Source: Microvirga terricola
GTDB lineage: Bacteria; Pseudomonadota; Alphaproteobacteria; Rhizobiales; Beijerinckiaceae
DNA length: 64,000 bases
Direction of reading: 5' to 3'
NCBI RefSeq assembly: GCF_011777495.1
Contig: NZ_JAATJS010000001.1
Location: 186,001-250,000 of the forward strand
The stretch's first letter is position 1, and each line of letters begins with the position of its first letter. Below the pieces are notes generated by a model, which worked only from the letters and a program-made list of their open reading frames with translations, did no database searches and was not told the DNA's origin. Below are positions 1-9,045 of the stretch, piece by piece. A program made the translations under genes and the position numbers.

Positions 1-415
1 GTTCCGTGCCCGCGACCGGATGCGCGGGAACGAGATGCACGCCCGCTGGCAGGTGCGGCTGAACCTGATTGATGACCGAGGTTTTGACCGAACCGACATC
101 CGACACGATGCAGCCCGGCTTCAGAGACGGCCCCATCGCCTCGGCGACCGCGCCACACGCGCCGACCGGCACGCAAAGGATGACGAGATCCGCATCCTTC
201 ACGCCGGCGGCGACATCGGTGGTCGCTTCATCCGCAATCCCCAAGTCACGCACGCGCGCAACGACCGCCTCGCTGTTGTCGATGGCAACGAGTGTGCCCG
301 CAAGCTTGAGGCGCTGCGTGGCACGCGCAATGGAGGAGCCGATCAGCCCGAGGCCGACCAGTGCGACGCGCCCGAACAGCGGCGTGTCGCGGGGAGGACC
401 GAGACGCTCAGGCAT
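1..415 (-). CDS. tyrC: Prephenate/arogenate dehydrogenase, 5' part only (gene runs off the window)
   Basis: The minus-strand frame from the ATG at 415-413 reads without a stop to base 1, giving 138 residues. It starts [10 protein letters not shown] and has a Rossmann NAD(P)-binding signature near residues 17-27 ([14 protein letters not shown]), then the VILCVPV strand and the SDVGSVK and [10 protein letters not shown] motifs typical of prephenate/arogenate dehydrogenases, which make tyrosine precursors. The start overlaps the end of hisC by 8 bases, so the two are very probably co-translated with the upstream chorismate mutase. This gene order is common in Hyphomicrobiales. The C-terminal half is outside the window, and whether prephenate or arogenate is preferred cannot be judged. 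Confidence 0.9.
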   Translation of the reverse strand, partial: MPERLGPPRDTPLFGRVALVGLGLIGSSIARATQRLKLAGTLVAIDNSEAVVARVRDLGIADEATTDVAAGVKDADLVILCVPVGACGAVAEAMGPSLKPGCIVSDVGSVKTSVINQVQPHLPAGVHLVPAHPVAGTE

Positions 416-1514
416 GGGACTTCGCGCCGCTCAGAAAATCGCGCAGAGCCGAGACGACAAGACGGTTCGCCTCTTCGCTGCCAACGGTGAGGCGCAGGGC
501 ATGAGGCAGCCCATAGGCATCGATCCGGCGCAAGATCAGGCCACGGCTCGACAAAAAGGCATCCGCCTCCTTCGAGGTCTTGCCCGGCGTTTCAGGGAAA
601 TGGATCAGCAGGAAGTTGCCGACGCTCGGCGTGACCTTGAGACCGAGCGCCTCGATCTCGCGGGTGAGCCAAGCGGCCCATTCATCGTTGTGCGCGACGG
701 CCTTCGCCACATGCGCATCGTCCTGGATCGCGGCGATGCCAGCAACCAGCGCCGGGCCGTTGATGTTGAACGGGCCGCGGATGCGGTTGACCGCATCGAT
801 GACATGGGCGGGACCGACCATCCAGCCGAGACGCAAGTTCGCGAGACCGTAGATCTTCGAGAAGGTGCGGGTCATCACCACGTTGTCTGCGGTGGCAACG
901 AGTTCGAGACCGGAGGAATAGTCGTTCCGGCGCACGTATTCCGCGTAGGCCGCATCGAGCACGAGCAGCACATGCGGCGGCAGGCCCGCATGCAGACGCT
1001 TCACCTCGTCGAACGGCAGATAGGTGCCGGTCGGGTTATTGGGATTGGCGAGGAAGACGATCTTGGTCTTCGGCGTCACCTTGGCGAGGATCGCATCCAC
1101 ATCGGCGTGATAATCCTTCTCCTTCGCCACCACCGGTACGCCGCCCGCCGCGAGGATCGCGATGCGATAGACGAGGAAGCCGTGCTCGGAGAAAATGCCC
1201 TCGTCGCCCGGGCCGACATAGGCGTTCGTGACCAGCGACAAAAGCTCGTCCGAGCCCGCGCCGCAGATGATGCGGTTGGGATCGAGCCCGTATTTCGCGG
1301 CAATGGCCTCGCGAAGCTTCGTGGCCGACCCGTCGGGATAAAGCTCGAGGTCGCCCACGGTGCGGATCGCCTCCACCACCTTCGGCGAGGGGCCGAGCGG
1401 CGTCTCGTTCGACGAGAGCTTATGGATCTTCGTGACACCCTTGGCCGCGCTCTTGCCGGGCACATAGGCCTCGATGTCCATGATGCCGGAACGGGGGACG
1501 GGACGAGAAGACAT
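408..1514 (-). CDS. hisC: Histidinol-phosphate / aromatic amino acid aminotransferase
   Basis: A 368-residue class I/II PLP aminotransferase. Visible signatures are [11 protein letters not shown] (32-44), NPNNPTGT (158-164), DAAYAEY (187-193) and the PLP-lysine motif [15 protein letters not shown] with K220. HisC transfers an amino group to imidazole-acetol phosphate in histidine synthesis. In this setting, between chorismate mutase and prephenate dehydrogenase, it probably also transaminates aromatic keto acids; that role is inferred from context. The frame stays open to 1550, but the ATG at 1514 is preferred because GAGGA lies 7 bases upstream. Its stop overlaps the tyrC start. Confidence 0.93.
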   Translation of the reverse strand: MSSRPVPRSGIMDIEAYVPGKSAAKGVTKIHKLSSNETPLGPSPKVVEAIRTVGDLELYPDGSATKLREAIAAKYGLDPNRIICGAGSDELLSLVTNAYVGPGDEGIFSEHGFLVYRIAILAAGGVPVVAKEKDYHADVDAILAKVTPKTKIVFLANPNNPTGTYLPFDEVKRLHAGLPPHVLLVLDAAYAEYVRRNDYSSGLELVATADNVVMTRTFSKIYGLANLRLGWMVGPAHVIDAVNRIRGPFNINGPALVAGIAAIQDDAHVAKAVAHNDEWAAWLTREIEALGLKVTPSVGNFLLIHFPETPGKTSKEADAFLSSRGLILRRIDAYGLPHALRLTVGSEEANRLVVSALRDFLSGAKSHA

Positions 1515-1560
1515 GGGTGTTTCCTCAAACTCAAACGGACTGTGTGACAAAGGCTCTAGC

Positions 1561-1604
1561 GCATTTTCCGGCGAAGTGGCTACCGGTTCGCCGAAAGGAA
1601 ATGC
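1561..1604. repeat. REP-like imperfect palindrome
   Basis: Left arm 1561-1575 (GCATTTTCCGGCGAA) pairs imperfectly with right arm 1587-1604 (TTCGCCGAAAGGAAATGC) around a centre reading GTGGCTACCGG. Short palindromes with an AGTGG..ACCGGTT core are scattered between genes in many Hyphomicrobiales genomes. A second member, with different arms but the same core, lies at 58675-58719. It sits between hisC and the chorismate mutase gene in the same operon, so it would be transcribed and could fold or be processed in the mRNA. Confidence 0.65.
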
Positions 1605-1637
1605 GGCAAAGCAAAGAGATAGAGAGCAGCTCGCCGC

Positions 1638-2471
1638 TCATTTCACGCGGAAACGTTCGGCATGGCTGCCCACTTCGACGAGGCTTGCCAGGCTCGCGCC
1701 TGCGGCGGTGAGCGCCTCCTGAAGCTTATCCGGAGCGACGGTGCCGGGAACCGCGATCAATTCCGACAGCCCGGTAGCATCGGCGGCGCTCGCCACTACC
1801 TCGCCGCCCAGCTTGGCCAGAGCCTCGTTCGCCCCCTTGTGCCAGCGCTCGAACTGCGCGGCATAAAGGATCACGTCGCGCATGGCGGCATCCTCCAGGG
1901 GCTTCGAGATGACGAAGACCGGCGTTCCGGCCGGATGGTCGGGGCGCTCGATGAAGGGCAGGCGCGCGATGATCTTCGGCCGTTCCGCATCGGCAAGAGC
2001 CCGCCACCACGCGCCGCTCGTCGCCCCCTGGTCGAGCCGGAAAATGCCGAGATCCCCGCGCGAGGAGGCCACCGCCTCGATCACCGCTGCCGCGCTCGGA
2101 TGGGTGATGTAAGGCACCGTAAAGCCGAAATGGAACCGCGCGCTGTCGCGCATGGGCGCATCGCCGCCGGAAATGTCGGCATGGACCGAGTACGGCGCCT
2201 GGACATAGGTGAAGGTGGCGATGATGACGCGCCAGATGCTCTCCGCCGTATCGAGCGGCAGCAGGCCCGTATGCCGTTCGGCCAGGGCCCGCATCATCGA
2301 CGCCTCGCGGCCCGGCCGGAAAGCCTGACCTGACTCGGAGGTCTTTTTGACCGAGATCAGCCGGTCGATGATGGTACCGCGCTCCATGAGCAGGCGATGC
2401 ATCGCCTCATCGATGCGGTCGATGTCCTGACGCAGATCGGCGAGGGAGAAGGCGGGCTTTTCAGCGGACAT
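1638..2471 (-). CDS. Chorismate mutase family protein
   Basis: A 277-residue protein. Residues about 9-95 look like an AroQ-type chorismate mutase helix bundle (LRQDIDRIDEAMHRLLMERG, then K42/K43, R53 and ERHTG). The C-terminal 170 residues resemble the substrate-binding-like fold seen in rhizobial chorismate mutase proteins but lack a recognisable complete prephenate dehydratase domain. The expected reaction is chorismate to prephenate. It is the first gene of a minus-strand set with hisC and tyrC, separated from hisC by about 120 bases holding a REP-like palindrome. The function of the C-terminal part is uncertain. Confidence 0.82.
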   Translation of the reverse strand: MSAEKPAFSLADLRQDIDRIDEAMHRLLMERGTIIDRLISVKKTSESGQAFRPGREASMMRALAERHTGLLPLDTAESIWRVIIATFTYVQAPYSVHADISGGDAPMRDSARFHFGFTVPYITHPSAAAVIEAVASSRGDLGIFRLDQGATSGAWWRALADAERPKIIARLPFIERPDHPAGTPVFVISKPLEDAAMRDVILYAAQFERWHKGANEALAKLGGEVVASAADATGLSELIAVPGTVAPDKLQEALTAAGASLASLVEVGSHAERFRVK

Positions 2472-2560
2472 GAAGGCAATCCAAGAGGTGGGACGGATCG
2501 TTCGGCCTGCCTCTTAGAGCGCTAGTTTCCCTGCTTGTAAATGCGGACGTCTTCTATCCC

Positions 2561-3238
2561 TCAAGCGGATGTCACGGACTCTCCGTGCTTTTGACGCCCG
2601 TCCGTCGAGCGCATGAATGCAGTCACTGCGTGATAAAGCGGGACCATGAATCCTAATGTAACAAAAGCGATCATCTGGATTTTCCACCAGTGATTGTTAA
2701 TATCTACATATTTTCCGTCGAATAATAGCCTCGTATTTTTCGCCTTTGCTCCAAGATGAGCATATTTATCGGGCTCAAAGACAATAACAGCCATCTGCGT
2801 CGCTGAACTATATATAGTAAAACAACAAAATACTATACCAACCAATAGATATGAAAATTTAAAAGCTGGATGCTTCCCGCTAAGTTCGGTCGCGACATAC
2901 CTCCAGAGACCCGCACCGAAATACACGACTATGCCGCTTATAACTGCGACAATGAATGCGCATGTGTAAGCCGCCATCAGTTGCGTATGGAAATCAGCGA
3001 CACATTGCGAAGATTTCTGGCCGAGAAGAACGACCTCGTTCCACGCCACCGGATAAAGCATTTTTAGGATGTCGGTAGCGGTGGCGAGGCTCAGCGGCAA
3101 ATCGAGATGACAAAGCGATTGCTGATACGCTTGCTCGGCCTTCGACTCGATCCAGCTCGAACTCACAAGCCAAACCGCAAAGGGCACAATGACAGGGGTG
3201 AGGTCCCAGAACGATGGACGAAATGTAGAACGATTCAT
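2561..3238 (-). CDS. Hypothetical four-helix membrane protein
   Basis: A 225-residue protein with four hydrophobic segments: about residues 13-30 (LTPVIVPFAVWLV), 88-112 (AYTCAFIVAVISGIVVYF), 127-157 (SYLLVGIVFCCFTIY) and 190-210 (MIAFVTLGFMVPLYH). The middle of the gene is clearly more AT-rich than its neighbours (about 2700-2870), which suggests recent acquisition or weak selection. I recognise no family. It lies alone between the chorismate mutase operon and metX, divergent from metX. The start at 3238 is the first ATG; no strong ribosome-binding site decides it. Confidence 0.6.
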   Translation of the reverse strand: MNRSTFRPSFWDLTPVIVPFAVWLVSSSWIESKAEQAYQQSLCHLDLPLSLATATDILKMLYPVAWNEVVLLGQKSSQCVADFHTQLMAAYTCAFIVAVISGIVVYFGAGLWRYVATELSGKHPAFKFSYLLVGIVFCCFTIYSSATQMAVIVFEPDKYAHLGAKAKNTRLLFDGKYVDINNHWWKIQMIAFVTLGFMVPLYHAVTAFMRSTDGRQKHGESVTSA

Positions 3239-3303
3239 AATATTATTTCCTATCCGCCCTCTCTTGCACCTCGGGGCAGATGCGGCAAGTCGTTTTAGCC
3301 CAA

Positions 3304-3319
3304 CGGTCGTTGACGACCG
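3304..3319. other. Perfect 6-bp inverted repeat in the metX leader region
   Basis: CGGTCG (3304-3309) and CGACCG (3314-3319) form a perfect stem with a TTGA loop, about 50 bases upstream of the metX start. It could be a leader hairpin or an operator in the divergent promoter region of 3239-3370. SAM-responsive elements often precede metX in alphaproteobacteria, but I could not fit this region to the SAM-II fold, so no riboswitch is claimed. Confidence 0.35.
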
Positions 3320-3370
3320 GACCCGCCCCCGTTACCGCTGTTCGGAAGATCGAACGTTTCCGTCGAAACC

Positions 3371-4536
<1,166 letters not shown>

Positions 4537-4540
<4 letters not shown>

Positions 4541-5181
4541 CATCGCAAGCCGCGCTTCCCCCGACCGACGATCGTCTCGGCCACCGGCTCGATTTTCTCC
4601 TCGTCGCCGACATGGTCGAGCCGGGCTCGCGCGTGCTCGATATCGGCTGCGGCGATGGGGCGCTCCTTTCGCTGCTGCGCGAGCGCCGGAACGTCGACGG
4701 GCGCGGCATCGAGATTTCCCGCGAGGGCGTCAATGCCTGTCTCGCCAAGGGCCTGCCGGTCATCCAGGGCGACGCGGATACGGACCTCGTCGACTATCCG
4801 GATGATGCCTTCGACTACGTCATCCTCTCCCAGACCATCCAGGCGACCCGTCAGCCGAAAGCGGTGCTGGAACAGCTCTTGCGCATCGGACGCAGGGCCA
4901 TCGTCTCCTTCCCCAATTTCGGCCATTGGCGCGTGCGGCTCGACCTTGCCTTTCGCGGGCGGATGCCGGTTTCCGAAAACCTGCCCTATGCGTGGTACGA
5001 CACGCCCAACATCCACTTTTGCACGATCCGCGATTTCGTGGAGCTTTGCGCCGAGGTTGGCGCACAGATGGAAAAAGCCGCCGCCCTCGACGCAGGCGGC
5101 AGCCCCGTGCGCATGACCCTGCCCTGGTGGGTGTGGAACCTGCTCGGCGAGCAGGGGGTGTTTTTGCTCAAGCGGCGATAA
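4537..5181 (+). CDS. metW: MetW, methionine biosynthesis methyltransferase-like protein
   Basis: A 214-residue SAM-binding-fold protein with the class I methyltransferase motif [12 protein letters not shown] (about residues 30-41), then [14 protein letters not shown] and the MetW-typical [10 protein letters not shown] and CTIRDF segments. It starts inside the metX stop codon (ATGA), so translation is coupled. MetW proteins partner with MetX in homoserine acylation in several proteobacteria; a methyltransferase reaction has not been established for the family. The gene ends at 5181, three bases before the next in-frame candidate start. Confidence 0.93.
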
Positions 5182-5253
5182 TTCTTGAAGGTCTTGCGGG
5201 AAGTTCACCGCAATGCAACGTTGTTCCGACCTTACCTATTCGCGGTGCAACGC

Positions 5254-5610
5254 ATGGCCCCCTCACCCTTCCGCATTCTACCGGTAATCCTACTCACCTC
5301 GATGCTTACGCTCGCGACAGGCGCAGAAGCGGAACAAGCGAAGCTCCCTCTTGAAGTCAGCAATGCCGCCGCTGCAACCTGCCTGAAGGCCAAGGAAACG
5401 CTGCCGCAGATTCCCGCCATTCGCAGAACGCCCGATACTGTCGGCGACATGAGCAACATCACCGGCACACAAGTGGTAAAGGACGAGATCATCGTCTCCT
5501 GGGATATCCAGAACCTTCATGCCGACAAGAAATTTCGCCTCGCTCTTCGCGGCGTTTGTCACGTTTCAAGCGATGGCCGGACGTTGAAAAGCATCAAAGT
5601 CGTGGAATGA
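5254..5610 (+). CDS. Hypothetical secreted protein
   Basis: From the ATG at 5254 the frame encodes about 118 residues. It begins with a signal peptide (MAPSPFRILPVILLTSMLTL, cleavage probably after ATGAEA near residue 26). The mature part is small with two cysteines (ATCLKAK and GVCHVSS), which could form a periplasmic disulfide. An upstream TTG at 5185 keeps the frame open, but it puts 23 unusual residues before the signal peptide and is not preferred. No family is recognised. It lies just after metW and before a bidirectional hairpin at 5644-5669. Confidence 0.6.
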   Translation: MAPSPFRILPVILLTSMLTLATGAEAEQAKLPLEVSNAAAATCLKAKETLPQIPAIRRTPDTVGDMSNITGTQVVKDEIIVSWDIQNLHADKKFRLALRGVCHVSSDGRTLKSIKVVE

Positions 5611-5643
5611 CACGGCTGATGTCTTAAGATCCTGCACGAAAAG

Positions 5644-5669
5644 AAAGGGCCGCCTCGCGGCAGCCCTTT
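5644..5669. terminator. Hairpin between convergent genes, probable bidirectional terminator
   Basis: AAAGGG (5644-5649) pairs with CCCTTT (5664-5669) and encloses CCGC-CTC-GCGG, leaving a 3-base bulge. It sits between the plus-strand gene ending at 5610 and the minus-strand small gene ending at 5697. The A and T ends of the stem give short U tracts both ways, but there is no long T run. Confidence 0.6.
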
Positions 5670-5696
5670 CGCAATGAATTCACCGCAATGAATCAA

Positions 5697-5843
5697 TCAA
5701 CGCTGACCGCCCTGCGGATTCTGGCCGCCCTTGGGCGTCTCTTTCGAAGGGGTCCGCTCTTCGCCCTTGCGGGGCATATCACGCTGTTTGTTCTTCTCCG
5801 ACGGCGATTGTTCGCGGCCCGGAGAACCAGGTTGATTAGGCAT
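5697..5843 (-). CDS. Small hydrophilic protein, 48 residues
   Basis: The frame starts at the ATG at 5843-5841 with GGGAG 8 bases upstream on the minus strand and stops with TGA at 5697. The protein is almost free of hydrophobic residues and rich in K, R, E, Q, G, P and S: MPNQPGSPGREQSPSEKNKQ, then DMPRKGEERTPSKETPKGGQ and a C-terminal NPQGGQR. This composition is typical of intrinsically disordered stress-associated small proteins in Hyphomicrobiales. No function is recognised. The good ribosome-binding site and the convergent terminator at its 3' end support it as a real gene. Confidence 0.6.
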   Translation of the reverse strand: MPNQPGSPGREQSPSEKNKQRDMPRKGEERTPSKETPKGGQNPQGGQR

Positions 5844-6055
5844 CGTCTCACTCCCTGATGGTGGCTCGTGGCTTTGAATAACCCCTTCGGGAGAACATGG
5901 TTCGAGCTTATCTGTATTTTATTATTAATCCCAATGAAGTATTGACCTTAAGATTATAGGCTAATCGGCACAAAATAGCCTCACCTCAGCCCATTTCATG
6001 TCAAAATACTATCAGAGCTCGCTGCAATATTTTCACAACCCTTGACAGACGCAGC
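5844..6055. other. AT-rich intergenic stretch, no gene seen
   Basis: About 210 bases, clearly AT-rich from 5910 to 6040 against the GC-rich surroundings. No ORF with a ribosome-binding site, RNA gene or strong hairpin was found. It probably holds the promoter of the 48-residue gene and the 3' end of the xerD transcript. Confidence 0.4.
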
Positions 6056-6988
6056 CTACCCTTCGCTGGCGGAGAGCGGGTGCAAGTCGCGCACCATGCT
6101 TTTCAGGCGCTCGTCGAGAACGTGGGTATAGATCTGCGTGGTCGAGATGTCGGAATGGCCCAGCAGTTCCTGCACGACGCGCAGGTCCGCGCCGTTCTGC
6201 AGCAGGTGGCTGGCGAAGGCGTGGCGCAGGACGTGCGGGCTGATCTTGTCGCCGCGCAGGCCAGCGCCTGCCGCCACGGCCTTGAGGTCGCGGGCGAAAG
6301 CCTGACGGGTGAGGTGACCGCTTTCGCTGTCCGCAGGAAACAGCCACGGCCCGCTCGCCTTGTTCTGCTGTTCCGAGAGAGCGAGATAGGCCTGCGCGGC
6401 CTCCCGCGCTGCATCGGTGAGGGGCACAAGGCGCTCCTTCGCCCCCTTGCCTCTGACGACGAGAAAGCGGTCCCTGGTCTTGGCGGCGCTGCGCGGCAGC
6501 GCAATCAGTTCCGACACGCGCAGGCCCGTTGCGTAGAGCAGTTCCAGCAGGCAGACCATGCGTGCCGCGCGCAGGCGTTCGGTGGGTGAGGCTTTTTCGA
6601 GGCTCGCGCTCTCCTGTGCCACCTGCAGCAGACGGTCCACCTGCTCGACTGAGAGAACCTTCGGCAGCGCGCGGCCGCGCTTCGGCGCAGACACTGCAGC
6701 CGTCGGATCGGCGGGGGCATAGCCTTCGACATAGAGAAATTTGTGGAGCTGCCGCACGGCTGAGAGGCGCCGCGCAGCGGAGCTGGCCTTCAGGCCCCGC
6801 TCCTCCAGGCTTGCCATGAAGCCCCGCACGGTCGCGGCATCGGCGCGGTCCGGCGCGCTGCCTGCCTCGTTGAGGTAAGCAAGATAGTCCTCAAGATCGC
6901 GCCGGTAGGCGTCCAATGTGTTCTTGGACGCGCCACGCTCGGCGGCGAGCATGTCGAGGAAAAGGCTGGCGTGACGGTGACCGTTCAT
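6056..6988 (-). CDS. xerD: Site-specific tyrosine recombinase XerD
   Basis: A 310-residue protein with a SAM-like N-terminal core-binding domain (1-95) and a catalytic domain holding the full tyrosine recombinase set: R157 (TGLRVSEL), K181 (RGKGAKE), H252..R255 (PHVLRHAF), H278 (LLGHSDI) and Y287 (TTQIYTHV). XerD works with XerC at dif to resolve chromosome dimers. Its start overlaps the TGA of a 47-residue gene by one base. It is divergent from aroK, which is the usual alphaproteobacterial arrangement, so it is housekeeping rather than mobile. Confidence 0.94.
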   Translation of the reverse strand: MNGHRHASLFLDMLAAERGASKNTLDAYRRDLEDYLAYLNEAGSAPDRADAATVRGFMASLEERGLKASSAARRLSAVRQLHKFLYVEGYAPADPTAAVSAPKRGRALPKVLSVEQVDRLLQVAQESASLEKASPTERLRAARMVCLLELLYATGLRVSELIALPRSAAKTRDRFLVVRGKGAKERLVPLTDAAREAAQAYLALSEQQNKASGPWLFPADSESGHLTRQAFARDLKAVAAGAGLRGDKISPHVLRHAFASHLLQNGADLRVVQELLGHSDISTTQIYTHVLDERLKSMVRDLHPLSASEG

Positions 6989-7131
6989 CAGGAGGACGAA
7001 TGCGGGGTGGCGACGGGCACGGTGATCTCATGCGGGCTGGGCTCAACGAAGGTCGCCAGCGCCCACATGGCAGCAAACCCGACAACCGCAAGCAAGGCAA
7101 CGACGGCGAAAAACCGAAAAAGTGTCGGCAC
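6988..7131 (-). CDS. Small single-span membrane protein upstream of xerD (47 residues, GTG start)
   Basis: The minus-strand frame from the GTG at 7131 reads VPTLFRFFAVVALLAVVGFA, then AMWALATFVEPSPHEITVPV and ATPHSSS before TGA. One hydrophobic helix (about 5-27) is followed by a short FVEPxPxEIxV tail. A protein of this size and pattern commonly precedes xerD in Hyphomicrobiales and is often mislabelled as a histidine kinase; it has no kinase domain. GAGG lies about 10 bases upstream. The stop overlaps the xerD ATG (TGATG), so translation is probably coupled. Function unknown. Confidence 0.75.
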   Translation of the reverse strand: MPTLFRFFAVVALLAVVGFAAMWALATFVEPSPHEITVPVATPHSSS

Positions 7132-7270
7132 AGGAGCCTCATGAAGTCTCTTTGGTAGGAACCACGCAACAGCACGACAGGCAAGCCCCGATCAATTCTC
7201 AGGTTCATCCCTAAGCCATGGGCGCAAGCTCCTTGTGACAGAAGCCGCCCCCCATGCTAGGACATGAAGC

Positions 7271-7900
7271 ATGAACAGTATCAGCCGCTTCACCTCCCTC
7301 GATGAAGCCGGCGAGCCGGAAACCGGAAGCCAGGGCGGCCACCCGATCTGCCGCCAGCTTGGCACGCGATCAATCGTGCTCGTCGGCCTCATGGGCGCGG
7401 GAAAGAGTACCGTAGGTCGGAGGCTTGCCCAGACTCTCGGTCTGCCTTTCCGCGACGCTGACCATGAAATAGAGGCCGCCGCCGGCATGACCATTCCCGA
7501 CATCTTCGCCATTCACGGCGAGGATCACTTTCGGGACGGGGAACGCCGCGTCATCGCCCGCCTTCTTCAGGACCACGGACCGATGGTTTTGGCGACCGGC
7601 GGCGGGGCCTTCATGAACGATGAAACCCGGGCGCGTATTGCCGAGGACGGCATCTCGATCTGGCTTCGGGCCAACCTCGACGTGCTGATGCGCCGCGTGC
7701 GCAAGCGCTCGAACCGGCCCCTGCTCCAGACCCCGGACCCGGAAGGCACGATGCGGCGGCTCATGGATACGCGGCACCCGGTCTATGCGACGGCGGACCT
7801 CACGGTGGATTCGCACGAAGCGCCGCATGATCGCGTGGTCGCAGATATCATCGAGGCTCTCGCGAAGTGGTTTGAGAAAAATAGGAGTGCGCAACGTTGA
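7271..7900 (+). CDS. aroK: Shikimate kinase
   Basis: A 209-residue P-loop kinase. Walker A is at about residues 40-47 (GLMGAGKSTVGRRLA). The shikimate-binding DADHEIE and FRDGERRVI motifs, the glycine-rich LATGGGAF and the lid region RRVRKRSNRPLL follow in order. It phosphorylates shikimate with ATP in the chorismate pathway. The N-terminal extension of about 30 residues before the core is common in alphaproteobacteria. The stop overlaps the aroB start (TTGA), indicating an aroK-aroB operon continuing into the CorC-like gene. Confidence 0.95.
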   Translation: MNSISRFTSLDEAGEPETGSQGGHPICRQLGTRSIVLVGLMGAGKSTVGRRLAQTLGLPFRDADHEIEAAAGMTIPDIFAIHGEDHFRDGERRVIARLLQDHGPMVLATGGGAFMNDETRARIAEDGISIWLRANLDVLMRRVRKRSNRPLLQTPDPEGTMRRLMDTRHPVYATADLTVDSHEAPHDRVVADIIEALAKWFEKNRSAQR

Positions 7901-9045
7901 GCGGCGCAGCAGCGCGGATGCCGGCGGCATCCATCACGACCGTTCCGGTGCCGTTGGGCGACAGGGCCTATGACATCTTCGTCGGGCGCGACCTGCTTCA
8001 CGAAGCCGGGGCACGCATTGCCGCGCTCGGCGCGCGGGCAGCGGCCATCGTGACCGACGCGCATGTGGGGCCGCTTTACGCCGAGACCCTAGCGCAATCG
8101 CTTAAACAACAAGGTCTGCGCGCTGCCATCGTCACGGTTCCGGCGGGCGAGGCGACGAAAAGCTACGCCTCTCTCGAAACCGTCTGCGACGCGGTGCTGG
8201 AAGCCAAGATCGAGCGCGGCGATCTCGTCGTGGCGCTCGGCGGCGGCGTGGTAGGTGATCTCGCAGGCTTCGCGGCGGCCGTCGTGCGGCGGGGCGTGCG
8301 GTTCGTGCAGGTGCCGACGACCCTGCTCTCGCAGGTCGACTCCTCCGTTGGCGGCAAGACCGGCATCAATTCGCGCCACGGCAAAAACCTTGTCGGCGCG
8401 TTCCATCAGCCAAGCCTCGTTCTCGCCGATACGGCGCTCCTCGACACGCTGCCGCTTCGCGAAATGCGCGCGGGCTATGCGGAGGTGGTGAAATACGGCC
8501 TCATCGATGACGCGGCCTTCTTCGCTTGGTGCGAGAAAAACTGGCAGGGCGTTTTCGCGGGCGGACCGGAGCGGGACGAAGCAGTGGCGCAAAGCTGCCG
8601 CGCCAAGGCCGCCGTGGTGGTGCGCGACGAGCGTGAGGACGGCGACCGCGCGCTGCTCAATCTCGGCCACACCTTCGGCCACGCCCTGGAGCGCATCACC
8701 CGTTACGAATCGGCGCGGCTCGTGCATGGCGAGGGTGTCGCCATCGGGCTGTGCCTCGCCTTCCGCTTCTCGGCCTCGCTGGGCCTTTGCCCTGAGGCTG
8801 ATGCGGCGCGTGTCGAGGCGCATCTTGCCGCCACGGGTCTGCCCACGCGGCTTGCCCAGGTTTCCGGCGGCTGCGGCACGGTGGACGAGCTTCTCGACGC
8901 CATGGCCCAGGACAAGAAGGTGAAGGGCGGCGCGCTCACCTTCATTCTGGCGCGCGGAATCGGGAAAAGCTTCATCGCTCCCGGCATTGCCGTCGATAGC
9001 GTGCGGGCGTTTCTGGAGAAAGAGATCAACGCGTCACGGCCATGA
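7897..9045 (+). CDS. aroB: 3-dehydroquinate synthase
   Basis: A 382-residue protein of normal AroB length. It shows the NAD-binding GGGVVGDLAGFAA, the PTTLLSQVDSSVGGKTGIN motif, KNLVGAFHQP, and metal-binding residues in ALLNLGHTFGHALE and LVHGEGVAIG. It converts DAHP to 3-dehydroquinate, the second step of the shikimate pathway, and so shares its operon with aroK. The start given is a TTG inside the aroK stop with AGGAG about 9 bases upstream; an ATG at 7918 is the alternative. It overlaps the next gene by 4 bases. Confidence 0.95.
   Translation: MSGAAARMPAASITTVPVPLGDRAYDIFVGRDLLHEAGARIAALGARAAAIVTDAHVGPLYAETLAQSLKQQGLRAAIVTVPAGEATKSYASLETVCDAVLEAKIERGDLVVALGGGVVGDLAGFAAAVVRRGVRFVQVPTTLLSQVDSSVGGKTGINSRHGKNLVGAFHQPSLVLADTALLDTLPLREMRAGYAEVVKYGLIDDAAFFAWCEKNWQGVFAGGPERDEAVAQSCRAKAAVVVRDEREDGDRALLNLGHTFGHALERITRYESARLVHGEGVAIGLCLAFRFSASLGLCPEADAARVEAHLAATGLPTRLAQVSGGCGTVDELLDAMAQDKKVKGGALTFILARGIGKSFIAPGIAVDSVRAFLEKEINASRP

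Noticed and set aside
69..1547. Long plus-strand open frame (492 codons) opposite hisC
   Set aside because: It is the antisense shadow of hisC/tyrC, with arginine- and aspartate-rich sequence and no domain. Similar long shadows opposite metX, the ABC exporter, the GH3 gene, the RTX gene and the helicase were rejected for the same reason.
3239..3370. SAM-II riboswitch upstream of metX
   Set aside because: A TTGCA and an AGTCG-like word occur in roughly the right order, but the closing stem and the conserved CUAAAA segment could not be matched. A covariance-model search would decide.
6056..6988. xerD as the integrase of a mobile element
   Set aside because: It sits in the conserved xerD/aroK/aroB neighbourhood with no att repeats or foreign composition, so it is the housekeeping dimer-resolution enzyme.
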